64,000 nucleotides of DNA from Pneumocystis sp. 'macacae' (lineage: Eukaryota > Ascomycota > Pneumocystomycetes > Pneumocystales > Pneumocystaceae). The translations under genes and the position numbers were made by a program. Under the pieces are notes generated by a model, which was not told the origin of the DNA, made no database searches, and worked only from the letters and a program-made list of their open reading frames with translations. Positions within the stretch are counted from its first letter, which is position 1. Each line of letters starts with the position of its first letter. Positions 26,345 through 39,337 of the stretch are shown here, one piece after another. The stretch covers positions 310,001 through 374,000 of the forward strand of contig CM030725.1 in NCBI GenBank assembly GCA_018127085.1. The letters run 5' to 3'.

Positions 26345-29195
26345 ATGACACATGAAGCATCTTTAGATGATAATATAGATGAAGATAATGATTTTGGTTT
26401 GTTGTTGTTCTTAAATTCTTTTTTTAAATAATTTTGAAGGGATTAGTCGTTTTTCTCTAGCAGAAAATGTGTTAGAAGAATTAGATGATGTTTGTACAAA
26501 AAAAGATTTAATAAATGAAAAACAACGCAAAATCAATGCAAGCAGATTTAAGACAATGGGTATTCTTTATTTATGTTATATATTCCCATTAAGCTCACTA
26601 GGATTATCCTTAACTACACTTAAAGCCATTAAATATAAAGGTTTCAAAATTCCTACTCCAATTCAAAGAAAAACAATTCCTCTTTTATTAAATGGAATGG
26701 ATGTTGTTGCAATGGCTAGGACAGGGTCAGGAAAAACAGCTGCATTTGTGATTCCAATGATTGAACGATTAAAAATGCATCAGGCTAAAGTATTATAGAA
26801 ATGTTATATATTTTAAAATTTAATTAAAAAAATAAAGGTTGGCTCTAGAGCTTTAATTCTTTCACCTAATAGAGAACTTGCTCTTCAAACTTTTAAAGTT
26901 GTCAAAGAACTAAAAAAAGGAACAAATTTAAAGCATGTACTTTTAGTAGGTGGTGAAAGTCTTGAAGAACAGTTTGAAATTATGTCGACAAACCCTGACA
27001 TGTATAAATAATATATTTGAATAATTATTGTCTGAATTACTTTAGAATTGTTGCTACTCCCGGTCGGTTTTTGCACTTAAAAGTAGAAATGGATCTTGAT
27101 CTCAGAACAATTGAATATATTGTTTTTGATGAAGCAGATAGGTTTTAAAAATGAGTTTAAAAAAAAAATCACTAAATATAGATTATTTGAAATGGGGTTT
27201 TCTGAACAGTTATCTGAAATCCTTCATTATCTTCCGATATTACGACAGTCTTCTCTTTTTTCAGCAACTCTTCCAAAGTCTTTAGTAGAATTTGCAAAAG
27301 CTGGTCTTCAAAATCCAATTTTAATCAGACTTAATATTGAGTCAATGATTTCTGATGATTTACAGTCAGCTTTTTTCTCAATAAAGTCGTCAGAAAAAGA
27401 AGCGGGTCTATTTTATCTTCTTCATGAAATTATTAAAGTTCCTCGAGGAACTCAAGAAGTTATTAATTTTAATTCTGAAAAAAATAAGGGAAAAGATTCT
27501 ATGGATAATTATGCAGCTTTATTACCATATTCAACTATTATTTTTGTTTCCACAAGGCATCATGTAGAATATTTAGCAAAATTGCTTTCATTTTCTGGAT
27601 ACTTAGTTTCTTATATTTATGGATCTTTAGATCAAGTTGCTCGGAAAAATCAAATAGCATCTTTTAGAACAGGTAAAACTATTCTTTTAGTAGTAACAGA
27701 TATTGCTGCACGTGGAATCGATATACCTCTTTTATCAAATGTAATCAATTATGATTTTCCTTCTAGACCTAAGACATTTGTTCATCGTGTTGGACGAACT
27801 GCACGGGCTGGACAAAAAGGTTGGGCATATTCACTTGTTAAAACAGAAGATGCTCCATATTTAATTGAATTGCAAATATTTTTGGGAAGAAAAATAATTT
27901 CATCTAATGATCAAGACCCAGATTATGTTCAAAGTATAGTTTTAGGAACATTTCCACGAGAAAAACTTGAATACTATTGTGAATGGATTGCACATGTATT
28001 GAAAGAAGATAATGAATGTTCTTCGCTTAAAAAAGTTATGCAAAAAGGAGAAATCTTATATTCAAAAACAGCAGGTGGTGCAAGTGCTGAAAGCAATAAA
28101 CGTGCAAAAGAACTTATAAAAAGTTCTCAATGGTCTCATATTAATCCATTATTGGGTATTTTACATAATTGTTATAAAAAATTATTAATTTCATAGCTCA
28201 ACATATTCATGATAATAATATTGCAAGAGAAGTTTTATTAGCTAAAATTTCTGGATACTCTCCCAATGAAACGATTTTTGATATTTCAAAAAGTTTTAAA
28301 AATAATAATGCATTAGGAATAGTATATGAACGTTTAAAAAAAATCAAAGTATCCAAAAATAAAATTAATGAATCAAATTCAAACAACTCTCTATTTAATA
28401 AAAAAATAAATCCAGATAAATCAAATGACTTTATGAAAAATATAAATAATTTTACGATAAATAATCTAAATTCTAAATTTGAAATACAAAAAAGTAAAAT
28501 AAACAAAAAGGATAATTATAAAGATGAAGAAAATTATATGTCTCACTATACATCTATTTCATCTATGCGAGAACATGCTTATGATATTAATAAGTCAGAC
28601 TACTCTTTTGAAAAGGAAGCAAATAATGCAATCTTTGATATTATAGGAGATGATAAAAATCTTACTCAAACAGCAATTCGTTCAAATGGGGTTCGGTGGA
28701 ATTTTAAAAAGAGAAAGCTTGTAAGTAGAATGGATGATCGTGAGGGTTCAAAAAAAGAATTAAAAATGATTAAAGGAGAAAGCGGTGTAAGAATTCCTGC
28801 AACTTATAAAACAGGAAGGTAGTTTTATAATATTGTTAAACTATATATTAATATTAATTAGATACACAATTTGGAAAAATTCAAAAAAAATAACACAACA
28901 AAAGACAGGAGAAATAGAGAACTATGAGAATTGTACAGTAACTAAAAATTCACATATAAACACAAGTGGAAGAAGATATAAACACAATAAACTTCAAGCT
29001 CCAAAAACCCCAGATAAATATCGTGATGATTATAAAAGAAAAAAAAAACGTACCAAAGAAGCTATAAAAAAAGGTTATGCAAACGTTAAAGGTGTAAAGA
29101 ATGAATTAAAAAGTGCTTTAGAAATTAGAAAAAACAGGGAACTCAAAGAAAAAAGAAGGCTAAAAAATGCACGACCTTCTAAAAAGAAACGCTAA
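26345..29195 (+). CDS. DBP10: DBP10, DEAD-box RNA helicase for 60S biogenesis
   Basis: Nucleolar ATP-dependent RNA helicase of early pre-60S particles. The start at 26345 gives [17 protein letters not shown]. Helicase motifs: [13 protein letters not shown] (Q motif), ARTGSGKT (I), PNRELALQ (Ia), TPGRF (Ib), DEADR (II), SAT (III), [11 protein letters not shown] (IV), [12 protein letters not shown] (V) and [10 protein letters not shown] (VI). The DBP10-specific C-terminus includes [18 protein letters not shown], then the DBP10CT block with ...[15 protein letters not shown] and a Lys/Arg-rich nucleolar tail ending SKKKR. About seven short introns. Length and layout are normal for the family. Confidence 0.95.
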
Positions 29196-29331
29196 TTAAA
29201 GTTTATTATAAAAATATTTTTTTTCTTTTTAAAACATACCTAACACCGAATATATATTGTCTTTTTTTATAAATCTAGCAAAAAACATATATATCTAATA
29301 TTGTAAGAAACATATTTCTGATTATGATATA

Positions 29332-30224
29332 TTTAATGATTTCCTTATGTTTTTTTTTCGACCTAAGCGTTCTTTTTGATCATCTTTCAATTCATATGCA
29401 GGTCTAAATTTGTCTTTATTTATTTGTAGTTCAGGATTACGAAAAGTATCATGAATACTGCCAATAGATGTATATCTATAAAATAAATTAATTAGTATAG
29501 ATCAGAATGATTATTAGTAAAAAAACCCTTTATCATATAACGTACAGTATTTTATATTAAGACCTCTTAAAAACTGTGACGATCTGTCAGTAGTGGAAAT
29601 GTATTTATCATGTTTACCTTCCATATTATGGAATAACGCCAGTTAATAATCGGATGAATTCTTGTACAGGAAGGCCAATCAGGATCTACAGAATTAAAAT
29701 AATCTAGCATGCTGCATCCGGGATCATTGCGTCTTACACCAACAAGAATAGCCTTAATTTCTAAATGATCTTTTAAATAGTCTTTTAATGCATCTTTCAT
29801 AGGTGGTGATTTATAAACAAGATCCAAAACATAATCTTCAGAACATTTCCTTACGAAATACTCTATTTCTGGGAATGAATATGGATCACGAATATAAATT
29901 GCTGGTATCTTTTTTAAAACTATTTTTTTTTGAGCAGCATATCTATAAACTGTATAAAGATATAGAATTAATGTAACAAGAGCATCTTTTCCTCCGTTAA
30001 ACGATACCGATATCCCATTAAAACTACCAAGAAATATTAAATGTGTGTTTTTTTACTAAAAATATTTACCTATATTTTTCTAATGCCTGAAATAAAATAT
30101 CAATAGATGTTTGTATATTTTTTTGGATTTCCAAGTCAGAAATTGAAATAAGTCTATTTACGTTGTATAGTAAATTCTCTTCTTGTTTGTTACTGTAAAC
30201 AATCGTTTCATTCAGATGTTCCAT
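29332..30224 (-). CDS. FAD1: FAD synthase (FMN adenylyltransferase), PAPS-reductase fold
   Basis: Makes FAD from FMN and ATP. Start placed at 30224 (MEHLNETIVYSN); an in-frame ATG upstream at 30332 is possible. The core has VSFNGGKDALVTLILY (the P-loop-like SxGKD motif of this fold), IPAIYIRDPYSFPEIEYFV, AILVGVRRNDPGCSMLDYF, DPDWP, RIHPIINW and, in the last exon, the YTSIGSIHDTFRNPEL segment. It ends ERLGRKKNIRKSLNIS* at 29332. Introns of about 50 nt. It is divergent from the ubiquitin hydrolase gene. Confidence 0.92.
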
Positions 30225-30414
30225 CTGGTTTTTAGCTTGATGTTTTTCGATATTAATATAAATCACGTGATTTGTTATATTATCTATAATTTTTGATATT
30301 AGAAATATTTTTTTTTTTTTGAAATAAAACAATATTGATTATTTTTCAATATAGGATATTGTTAATTTTTTGAGATAAAGTTTATATTTTTTAATTTTTA
30401 TCTAACTTTTTTTG

Positions 30415-31302
30415 ATGAATGAAAAAGAGGTAAAAATATTAAATATTTGAAAATAAAATTAATGTTTTATTTAAAATAGTTTTCATGGATTCCTATTGAA
30501 TGTATAATATTTTTTTTCTAAAAAAATACTTAAAAGTATTTAGGTAATCCTTCCATACTTACAGAATATCTTTGGGAATTGGGAATAAGGAAAGATTTAA
30601 AATTTTATGATGTTTATTCTCTTGATAATCCAGATATTCTTTCTGTTATTCCGAAACCTGTTTATTCTCTTCTTTTTGTTTTCCCAATGAAAAATTTAAA
30701 TAATAATAATGATTTTAAAAAACTAGATATATCATTGATTACAGACGACCAGAATATTCTTTGGTACAAACAAAGTATTAAAAATTCATGTGGAACAATT
30801 GCTTTGCTTCATGCTGCAAGCAATGGCGATGTTAGGAACTTTATAGGTACTTACTAAATAGCTTTGATAATATTTAAATTAATTTTGTCTATTAGTTCCT
30901 AATAGCTTACTTGAGAATATATTAAACGAAGTAGAAAATTTAGATACATATTCTCGTTCAAGATTTATTGAATCCCTTTTACAACTTAAAATTATCCATA
31001 GTAGTAAGAATAATGTATTTTTATTTTATAATTTCTTAAAAATAGAATTTGCTTCTCAGGGGAAAACTGCACCAAATACATACGAAGATACTTCTTTTCA
31101 CTATATTTGTTTTGTAAAATCATCTAAAAATGGTCATCTTTATGAACTTGATGGTCGTAATCCTTCAGGACCTATTGATCATGGCATCTTAAATGAAGAT
31201 TTATTAGGAAATCAAACTATACAAATTATTAAAAAATATATTCATGAAAGAAAGAAAGAAATTCAATTTAGTTTATGTGCCCTTGCATCTGTATTTCATT
31301 AG
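30415..31302 (+). CDS. YUH1: Ubiquitin C-terminal hydrolase (UCH family)
   Basis: Cysteine protease that removes small adducts from ubiquitin or Nedd8. Two tiny first exons (30415-30429, 30480-30501) join to the third at 30544, giving MNEKEFSWIPIECNPSILTE, which matches the family's W.P.E.NP start. Catalytic residues are visible: the oxyanion Gln before the Cys in KQSIKNSCGTIALLHA, His in FHYICFVK and Asp in YELDGRN. A further intron (about 30845-30894) separates DVRNFI from VPNSLLENIL. Ends ALASVFH* at 31302. Complete, with normal length. Confidence 0.94.
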
Positions 31303-31408
31303 TATAGTTTATTCTTATCGATAATCTATATAAATTTGTATGATGTAATTTAGAAATTATTTATATAGTATGCTATTTATTTATAAATATAGTATATATA
31401 CTAATATT

Positions 31409-34400
31409 TTATTCACTACTATCACTCATATTGTGCTTATATTTTTTTTTTGATATTTTATTTTTGGATAATTTCGTTTTTCTTTTAGAAATTTTATTTT
31501 TTTTCATTTCTATAGAACTAACTATATCATTTTCTTTTTCACAAATCCCCATTCTATTTTTATTTTGAATTTCATTTTCTATTTGACTATATTCATCATC
31601 CATTTCTATAAATTCTATATAATTAACATCATCGTTCGAAATTATATTATAAAACTTGATATTTTAATAAAAAAATAACAATATTTTACTTACACTTTGT
31701 ATGATTTTCTCTGAAAGACTTTTAGTTATTGTAGATTTGGTAATATCTGATATTGGATCCAAATTTAATGGAATATTAAGTAATTTATTAGCAGGTTTAT
31801 TATCTTTTGAATTCCCAAGTTTATTAGGATCAAAAGATCGACACTTTTGTTCTGTTAACCCATAACTTTCTTTTAAATATTTTTTTAATAAAACTAATGC
31901 TAACATTTGAGCAGATATTATTGTAATTCTAATAGCATCATGATCTTCAAATTTAAATTCTTTCGTTTCGATTTGTTGGTAAAGAGACATCCCTGTTGTT
32001 GATAAAATTCTATCAGCAGTATAAATAATACATTGTATTTCTTCTATAGTATTATATTCAAAAGATGCTAAATTTTGAATTAAAAATTTTGAAAAAAAAA
32101 TATTTTCATTATTATCTAAATTAATTTGTGATATATCAGTATCTAGAAATTTTGTTAATCCAATTAAGAATTTTTTACGACTTTGTCGATTTTGTTTAAT
32201 GATGTTATATAAAAAAATAAGTAAATATTCAGAATCATTATCTTAAACGTAAATAAGTTATTATTAAAAAAACAAAGTTACCTAAATCTAAATGTGTACG
32301 AATTTGGTATTGAAATGCCATCTTAACACTATCAATATAAGATCCTTCAATTAAAGATTCATGTTTTTCATGAATTTCTAAATGTATCTTCATAGCAATA
32401 TCTCTAATTAATTTATTAGAGGAAATTTCCAAAGCAACAATAACAGGAATGCACTTTATATTTTAATAATTGTAACAATAATTATATTTAACATACTGTT
32501 CTAGGATTTGCAATACCATTAGAAATAATAATTTCCAAAATTTTAATCGCAGTAATTGATAAACTTGTATCTTCATTCATAGAAATTTCAAGAATTTGAG
32601 ATAAATATCTTTGCATTAATGATATGCTTACACTAATTATAGGGTTAATCAAACATTAGATTCATAAAATGTTGAAGATTACCCATCATTTTCGTTTTTT
32701 TTCATATTTTCTGTCATGTTTATATCAATAGTTTCATTTTTCAATAGCTGAACATTTTTTTCAAAAGTATATCTATATTCTTTTTCTTCAATAGAAAGAA
32801 AATCATAGAATATAGAAAGAAGAGTATTTTGAAGTTCAATTGATCCACCTTCAAGAATTTTATTCATAATTTTTAAATTTTCATCATATAAAAAAAATTT
32901 AGAATGTGAAATACAAATAATTCCTATTTTAAATATTAAAATAATAAAAAAGAATAAATATCTACCTATACTATGTAAAGCAACTTTTTGGATTGATATG
33001 TGAATATTTGATGATAAAGAAAAAAATATGGATATAGTATCGATTAAAAATTTTATAATTGAAGTATTTGTTTTTAAATTTAAAGAAACTCTAAAAATTT
33101 CATAATGATTATCAAAATCACAGTATCGTCCGAAGAGTCCAAGAAGAAGTAAAAGTAAAATCAGCTTTTTATCATCATTAATTTCTTTTTTATTTTGTAA
33201 CATTATTTTATAAGGTTCAATCGCTTTTATACAAGATAACATTATTTTTCCAACACGTTCATAGTCACCAAGCAAATTAGTTATAATTGAAAGACATGGA
33301 ACAACTTCATTTAAAATCTATAAAAATATTACAAAAATTTATTATAACAATTTTAAAGAATTACCTTTGCAGGAAGCTTCGTTAATTGAGAAAGAAGTAT
33401 TTTTTGCATATCGTTTAAAATTTTCTTTGGAATAGATAAAATATGAGGTAAAACATTACGATAAATAATAATAGTATAAAAGAATATAATTTGTTCTTGA
33501 GAAGACTTTAATCCATTTAAGTATGGCTGAATACTTAATAATTGGCCGCTTGAAAATAATTTTGGGGAAGTTTCTGCAAAAATTATAATAGTATTAAGAC
33601 ATTTTTCAAGCATTTTCTGTTATAATTATTATTTAACTTTAAAATTACTAAATTACCATATCTTGATTTTGATGATATTCTAAAAGCATGTCAAACATCA
33701 AATTTATAAATGATAGAAATACTGAATTTGAAGAATCCATATTTTTTGATAATATTTTTTGAAGAAATATTTTAAATGAAAATCGATCTTCATCGCGAAG
33801 ATTTTCTATTACACTTTGAAAAATTGATATTTTTTCAATCTGAGCCTTTTTATATTTTACTGAAGTTATATTTTCTTCATTTAAATCATTTTGCGTAAAG
33901 AACCATATTTCTTCGATAGTTTTTGCAGAAAGATCCTAATACTATTAACGATATATTTTATAAAAGTTATATTATACTTTAATACTATCTTCTTCATCAC
34001 ATAATCGTTGAATCAATTTCCTTCCAATATCTATTTGTATTTCTCGATTATCAGATATCGTATAGAAGTCTTTTAAAAACTTAATTACTCGTTTACGAAC
34101 ATTAAGACCAGTATCCTTAATCATATTAAAATATGAATACAAAAAAATACATTTTTACTGCTATGCGTTCGCTAAGAACTAAATAATATTGTTGTCCTAT
34201 GTCTTTTTCAGAAATAGCATATTTTCCTACAAGATCAATAGCAACTTCGCGGACTTGAGATGATATATCTGTAATACGTGCTGTAACATGCTGTCTAACC
34301 CTAGTATTAGAAAGAATGTTAAAATCATTGTTCACAATTAGTCCTAAACAACGAAGAGCCTTGGTTCTTATAGATACTTGGTTATTATCAAGACTTCGTA

Positions 34401-37394
34401 AAATTCTAGATAAAATAGCATCAAATAATTGATATAGTGAATAAATAGATAGATTCAAGAGATATAATTCGAAAACTTTGTCATGAAAGAAATCATTTTC
34501 ATTACTAATTAAATTAAAGATAATTTATAATATTTAAAAATTCTTACTATATCTTTTCATCTAAAACGTCTATAAAATATACTAATTTGAGAATTTTGGA
34601 TGCATGATCATTAGAAAAAGTAACGTTTCTTTGAGATATATATTTCTGTTTTAAAGACCTAATAAAATATATCCATCTTAACCATAAATATTGTATCATG
34701 TTCTAAATAAAGTAAGAATTATTTAAACAATAAAATAAATTCTTACACGATCTTTAGACTCTTCATTACTTTGAAATTCAAAAGATTTCAGGACTAATAA
34801 ATGCAATTGAAAAATGTTTTCTAAATCTTCTACTTTTTCAAAAGAAAAACTTCCTATTTGCAAAATTGATGAAAATTTGCTAAGAATATCATCTTTTGAT
34901 ATAGAATTTGCAAATTTTATGGAAATTTGAGAAAAAAAGCGAATTCTTGAAGCAATAATTCCTAAAAGATCAAGAGATAATCCTTTTGTTTGGGAACATT
35001 CTTTATCATTATCTATATAATTTAACTATAATAAGTTATTATACAACAATATTCTGAAAATGAACTAACAAGTTTAGTAACTATAAGTTTTAAAAGAAGC
35101 TCGGAAGATGGCCAAGAAGGTAATGGTAATACCAAAAGAAGATCTTCTATGAAAATATCTAACAATATTTTATGTGAGAAATTATTATCTTTTGATATTT
35201 TTGTAGCTCTAGATAATAAAAAAGATACAACATGATTAGCAATCATCGTAACCGAGTCCATATATTGAGAACTTGTATTTAAAATCTTTGTAGATTAATA
35301 AAATTAAAAAGAATAAATAAACTACCGTTTCTAATAACTCAGAAAAACTGAATTTAGTGCTTAAAATATTTTCAAAGTTATCTTTTATATAATCAATATC
35401 TTTTTCTAAAAATTGATATATATCTATTTCTTTATTGGCTTTGTATGAATTAGAGCATGATTGTATTAATTTCATAATTAAAGCAGAAATAAGTTGTATA
35501 GATTTTCCATCAACTAATCTATAACGACGAGCTTGTTGTTTATTTATTGGTAATTTAATAAGACTAGTTAAAATTTCATCTAATATAAACATGCGTTGAT
35601 CCGGATATTTGGTATAAATCTATAATCATCAGATAAAAGTATTATGCAATTAAAAATAACCTTTTGAATTATACTCATAGAAGCCACTTTTAAGGCTTCT
35701 AACCCTTGATTATTAAATAATTGATCTTTAGTTAGAGTTAAGTTTTCAATAAATATAGTAGGAATACAAAGAAATTCAAGACGTGTAACCACACTGTCTG
35801 GTATCTCAACTAAATCAATTAAACGACCAAAATATTCTATAATGTTTGTGACATTATATAATATGATATTCATCGATTTTTTAAATTTTAATAAACTCAA
35901 TTCTTTGGAAAGTTCAGCTAGAAAAAATAAGAACAAATCTAAAAAAGAATCTTATTACTGCTAATTAAAACATATATGACATTATCCAGTGTGGATTTTA
36001 AAAATTGAGCCATTTCAATTAAGATATCTTCAGAATATAACTATTTTATATAAGATAAACAATATATAAATGAAATTTCAACCTGTTTGCTTAATTGTTC
36101 TGAAGTTAGTATTTTCATTAATATAATTAAAGAATAAAGCGATGATCCTATTTTTGTAATTAAAGATAAGTTTTTTTCGTATGAATTTGTCTCAAACGAC
36201 TGTTTTGTTAAAATTATTAACTCAGATTCATTGATAGATCGTGAACATATTTTTAGCAAACGAGAAAGCATATCAACAGGTAAATTATTCATTAAATGCA
36301 TTGAACAAACTTTTTGAACAGCAATATCTAATTTAGCGAGAATTTCCATATTCAAACAAAGTGTATCAAAAGGTACTGTTTGATCAATCCAACATGACGC
36401 ATACAAATCCCGTAATTCAAAATTGGACGCATCTAGTACCATTGCATCTTCTGCCTCAAAAATAAATTGAATTACATTTTGTAGTTGTTCAACTGCTCTT
36501 TCTTTTTTTAATTGATCATTATGTGTATTTGAATACTCTTCTTCATCAAAAATATTAACAAATCGCTTTGATTTTTGTATATTTTTTCCAGAAGAAAGTA
36601 ATTGTTTACTATTTTTAGATATAGGCGTATGTGGCATTATATTCGATTGTGGTGTGCATGGATGTATTAATAGTGTATCCTCATGATTTTTTTCAGGAGT
36701 TTTTGCATCAAAATCTATAGGAATCTCTATTTTTTCCGGGAAACTTTGTTTTTCTACTGAAGACAGTTCCTTTTCTTGTAATGTATGCTGTGTTGGTGTT
36801 ACTGGAGATGGGTCTAAATATAAAAGTTATTGAGAGACCGCATATATATGTTTCATAGCTCACATTTTATATTAATTGTATATTGATCAACTAATGCGCG
36901 TGCAAATTCTCCTAATTCTGACGGTTTTTCATAATAATCTTGATATTGTGTTTCAAAATCATCTGTTTTCTTCTTTAGTTTAAATGACCTAAATATTACA
37001 CACTTCTATGTTTATATTCTATAACTACATACCATTTTTTTATTTTTACACTGTTTAATGAATTCATAACTTCTTTTAAAGCAGGAGATTGTATTTTTTC
37101 GTTTTTATTAAGATCAAAACTGTTCCAGCTATTAATTAAAATACGAGACGCATGAAGTTCTTCGTCTGAAAGATTTAGTATAGAGTTTACATTCAAATTT
37201 GTCTTTAATTGTGGAATTGTCTGTAATACTTATCAAGTCAGTTTTTGCGCAAAATATTTAAACTTACATGGTTCTATGCTGACAACTGATGCAAGCGGAG
37301 AATGCTGTAATGCCTCTGAAATATTTTGTGGAATTCCTGGCTCTATTTGTTTTTCTTGAAGCTGATAATCAGATATATTTGGGCCAAATTTCAT
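31409..37394 (-). CDS. SCC2: SCC2/MIS4/NIPBL cohesin loader
   Basis: Large HEAT-repeat protein that loads cohesin on chromosomes with Scc4. The start at 37394 (MKFGPNISDYQ) is the most likely; more upstream exons are possible. A disordered N-terminus is followed by MPHTPISKNSKQL, then helical repeats such as LRDLYASCWIDQ and DTLCLNMEILAKLD. The diagnostic block is SIRTKALRCLGLIVNND, then DISSQVREVAIDLVGKYA (about 34230-34390). The end is Lys-rich (KYKHNMSDSSE*). More than 15 short introns split it, so individual boundaries are provisional. The total length of about 6 kb fits the 1500-1600-residue yeast proteins. Confidence 0.88.
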
Positions 37395-37608
37395 TTGTCT
37401 AGATCGACAGTCGATCTAACATAAATAAGTTTAATTTAAAAAATAAAGTTTGTATTTAAAAATACAGTAATGTTATTTTAAAAAAAAAAAACCAAATAAG
37501 TTTAATATTTATCTTTTTGATAAATTAAAAACCACTGTTTATGTAAAAAAATTAAAAAATATAGTTTAATAATAAATTTTAATAATAAAAATGTATAAAT
37601 ATATTAAT

Positions 37609-38741
37609 TTAATGATTATTTTGTATTTTTGAAAATACATTAGTCCATAAATCACTTTTCTCGCCAAGGAAGTAGGTAAATGTTCGTTGAGAAAATGTAG
37701 TTTCATTTGACATTTTTTCAAGCTGATCAATTATTTCTTCTAACAAATAAGCCTTACCAATATCCATTCCATCTCCTGTATCACAATCAATATGTGTGAT
37801 ATGAACATGAAAATGGTAATAAGAAGGCTGGTCTATGGAAAATGATTAGTGAAATGATAAATAAAAGAGAACGAACAATGAATAAATAATTTTAATTGAT
37901 TTTTGCGTATTTCAGGATATTTTTGGTGAATACTATCTAATGCAGATTGCTTTATATGAAGAAGCAGAGGGATATGTTCTTTCTTCAGGTCTCTTATAGA
38001 TGAAATATCTCGTCGATTAACAATAGCGACATAATAAAGACCTGAAATTGTTTTTCTATCCCACTTTCTAAAAATAAATAAATTTGATGATAATAAATTA
38101 ATATCTCACAAATCTGGTAATATAATAAATCCATTTATTATATCAGGATCCTCAAAAAGAATATGTTCTTGTTCAGCTAGATGATCTAATATATTATATA
38201 CCCTAAATATATTAAAAAAAGTTAAATTAATATTTTAAATTACCATTGGATTCTAGACCCTCTCATTGTTTGTATATATGGCTTAACATAAAGCTCATAT
38301 ATTTCGGGTGTCTCTTCAATTCTAAGTTTAGATTGTTTAGAGTATTTTTTAATATGCTATAAATATTATCATGTTATCAATAGGTAAAATACTTCTATAC
38401 TAATTCAGAAGCAGGATAAATTAGAGTAACCTTAAACTGAGGTTTTTCTTTATTATATTCTATTGTTGCTGAGAATAAATGATATATATCGTTCTTTTCA
38501 ATTAAATTTAAATGTAATCTGTTTTCTAAAATAAAAAAAGTTACATTGAAAGGATCAAAAACTATTTTTTCAATAATTAATAATGCCTTTTTATTAAATA
38601 TATAACCAAGTAAAACAATATATTTCAATTGTAGATCTAATATAATTATTTTGACATATTTTTGTTAAAATAGAAAAACCTTCATTTAAAATTGAATCAA
38701 AAATAAAATTCTCAAGATATTGAACATTTGAGTTATTCATT
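37609..38741 (-). CDS. DCS1: Scavenger mRNA decapping enzyme (DcpS/Dcs1), HIT family
   Basis: Hydrolyses m7GpppN left after 3'-5' mRNA decay. Start at 38741 (MNNSNVQYLENFIF). The N-terminal swapped domain is followed by FEDPDIINGFIILPDLKWD, the catalytic domain YYVAIVNRRDISSIRDL and the histidine triad region YYHFHVHITHI. It ends RTFTYFLGEKSDLW ... KIQNNH* at 37609. About five introns. The HIT motif HxHxHxx is intact. Confidence 0.92.
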
Positions 38742-39337
38742 TACCTTTTTTTGGAAAGAGTTTTTTATATATAATATTTATTTTTAATTTAGCTAAAAGA
38801 TAACGTTAAATAATATGTACAAAATATAATGATAAAAGTTTAACTATTTTGTTAAAAAATACAAAATAGGCGCTAGATAACTGAATCTATAGTATGTAAC
38901 GAATATTATACTTTGGAATAAATCAATACTTTTAAATACCCTTTTATTTTGAAAAATTTTATAAGGAATTAAAAATTTTAAATTTTTTTAATTTTATACG
39001 CATAATTATTTTCTAAATCAAATATAAAAATTTTAAAAATATTAATTAAAAACATGATAAAAAATTAAAATCAAAAAATAAAGAATTTATTTTCTGATAT
39101 TTAATCCGAAGCTTAAAATTTAAAATATATATTATTTAAGTTTTATTAAAATATTTTCAAGGTTTTTTAAAAACAAAAATATTGTTTTCAAATATATCGC
39201 AGTGAATATTTAAATAACGGCTTAACTATTTTGATCTTGAATTCTTTAGATTTTATTTAATAGAAGTCACAAATTTATCATTTTTATATTTGGAAAACAA
39301 AATATTTTTAATATATTATCGAATAATTTTATAAAAG
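38742..39337. other. AT-rich divergent spacer
   Basis: About 600 bp between divergent start codons (DcpS and the 39338 gene), the longest plain spacer in the window. It is nearly all A/T. I see no RNA gene, phased repeat or recognisable binding site. Confidence 0.4.
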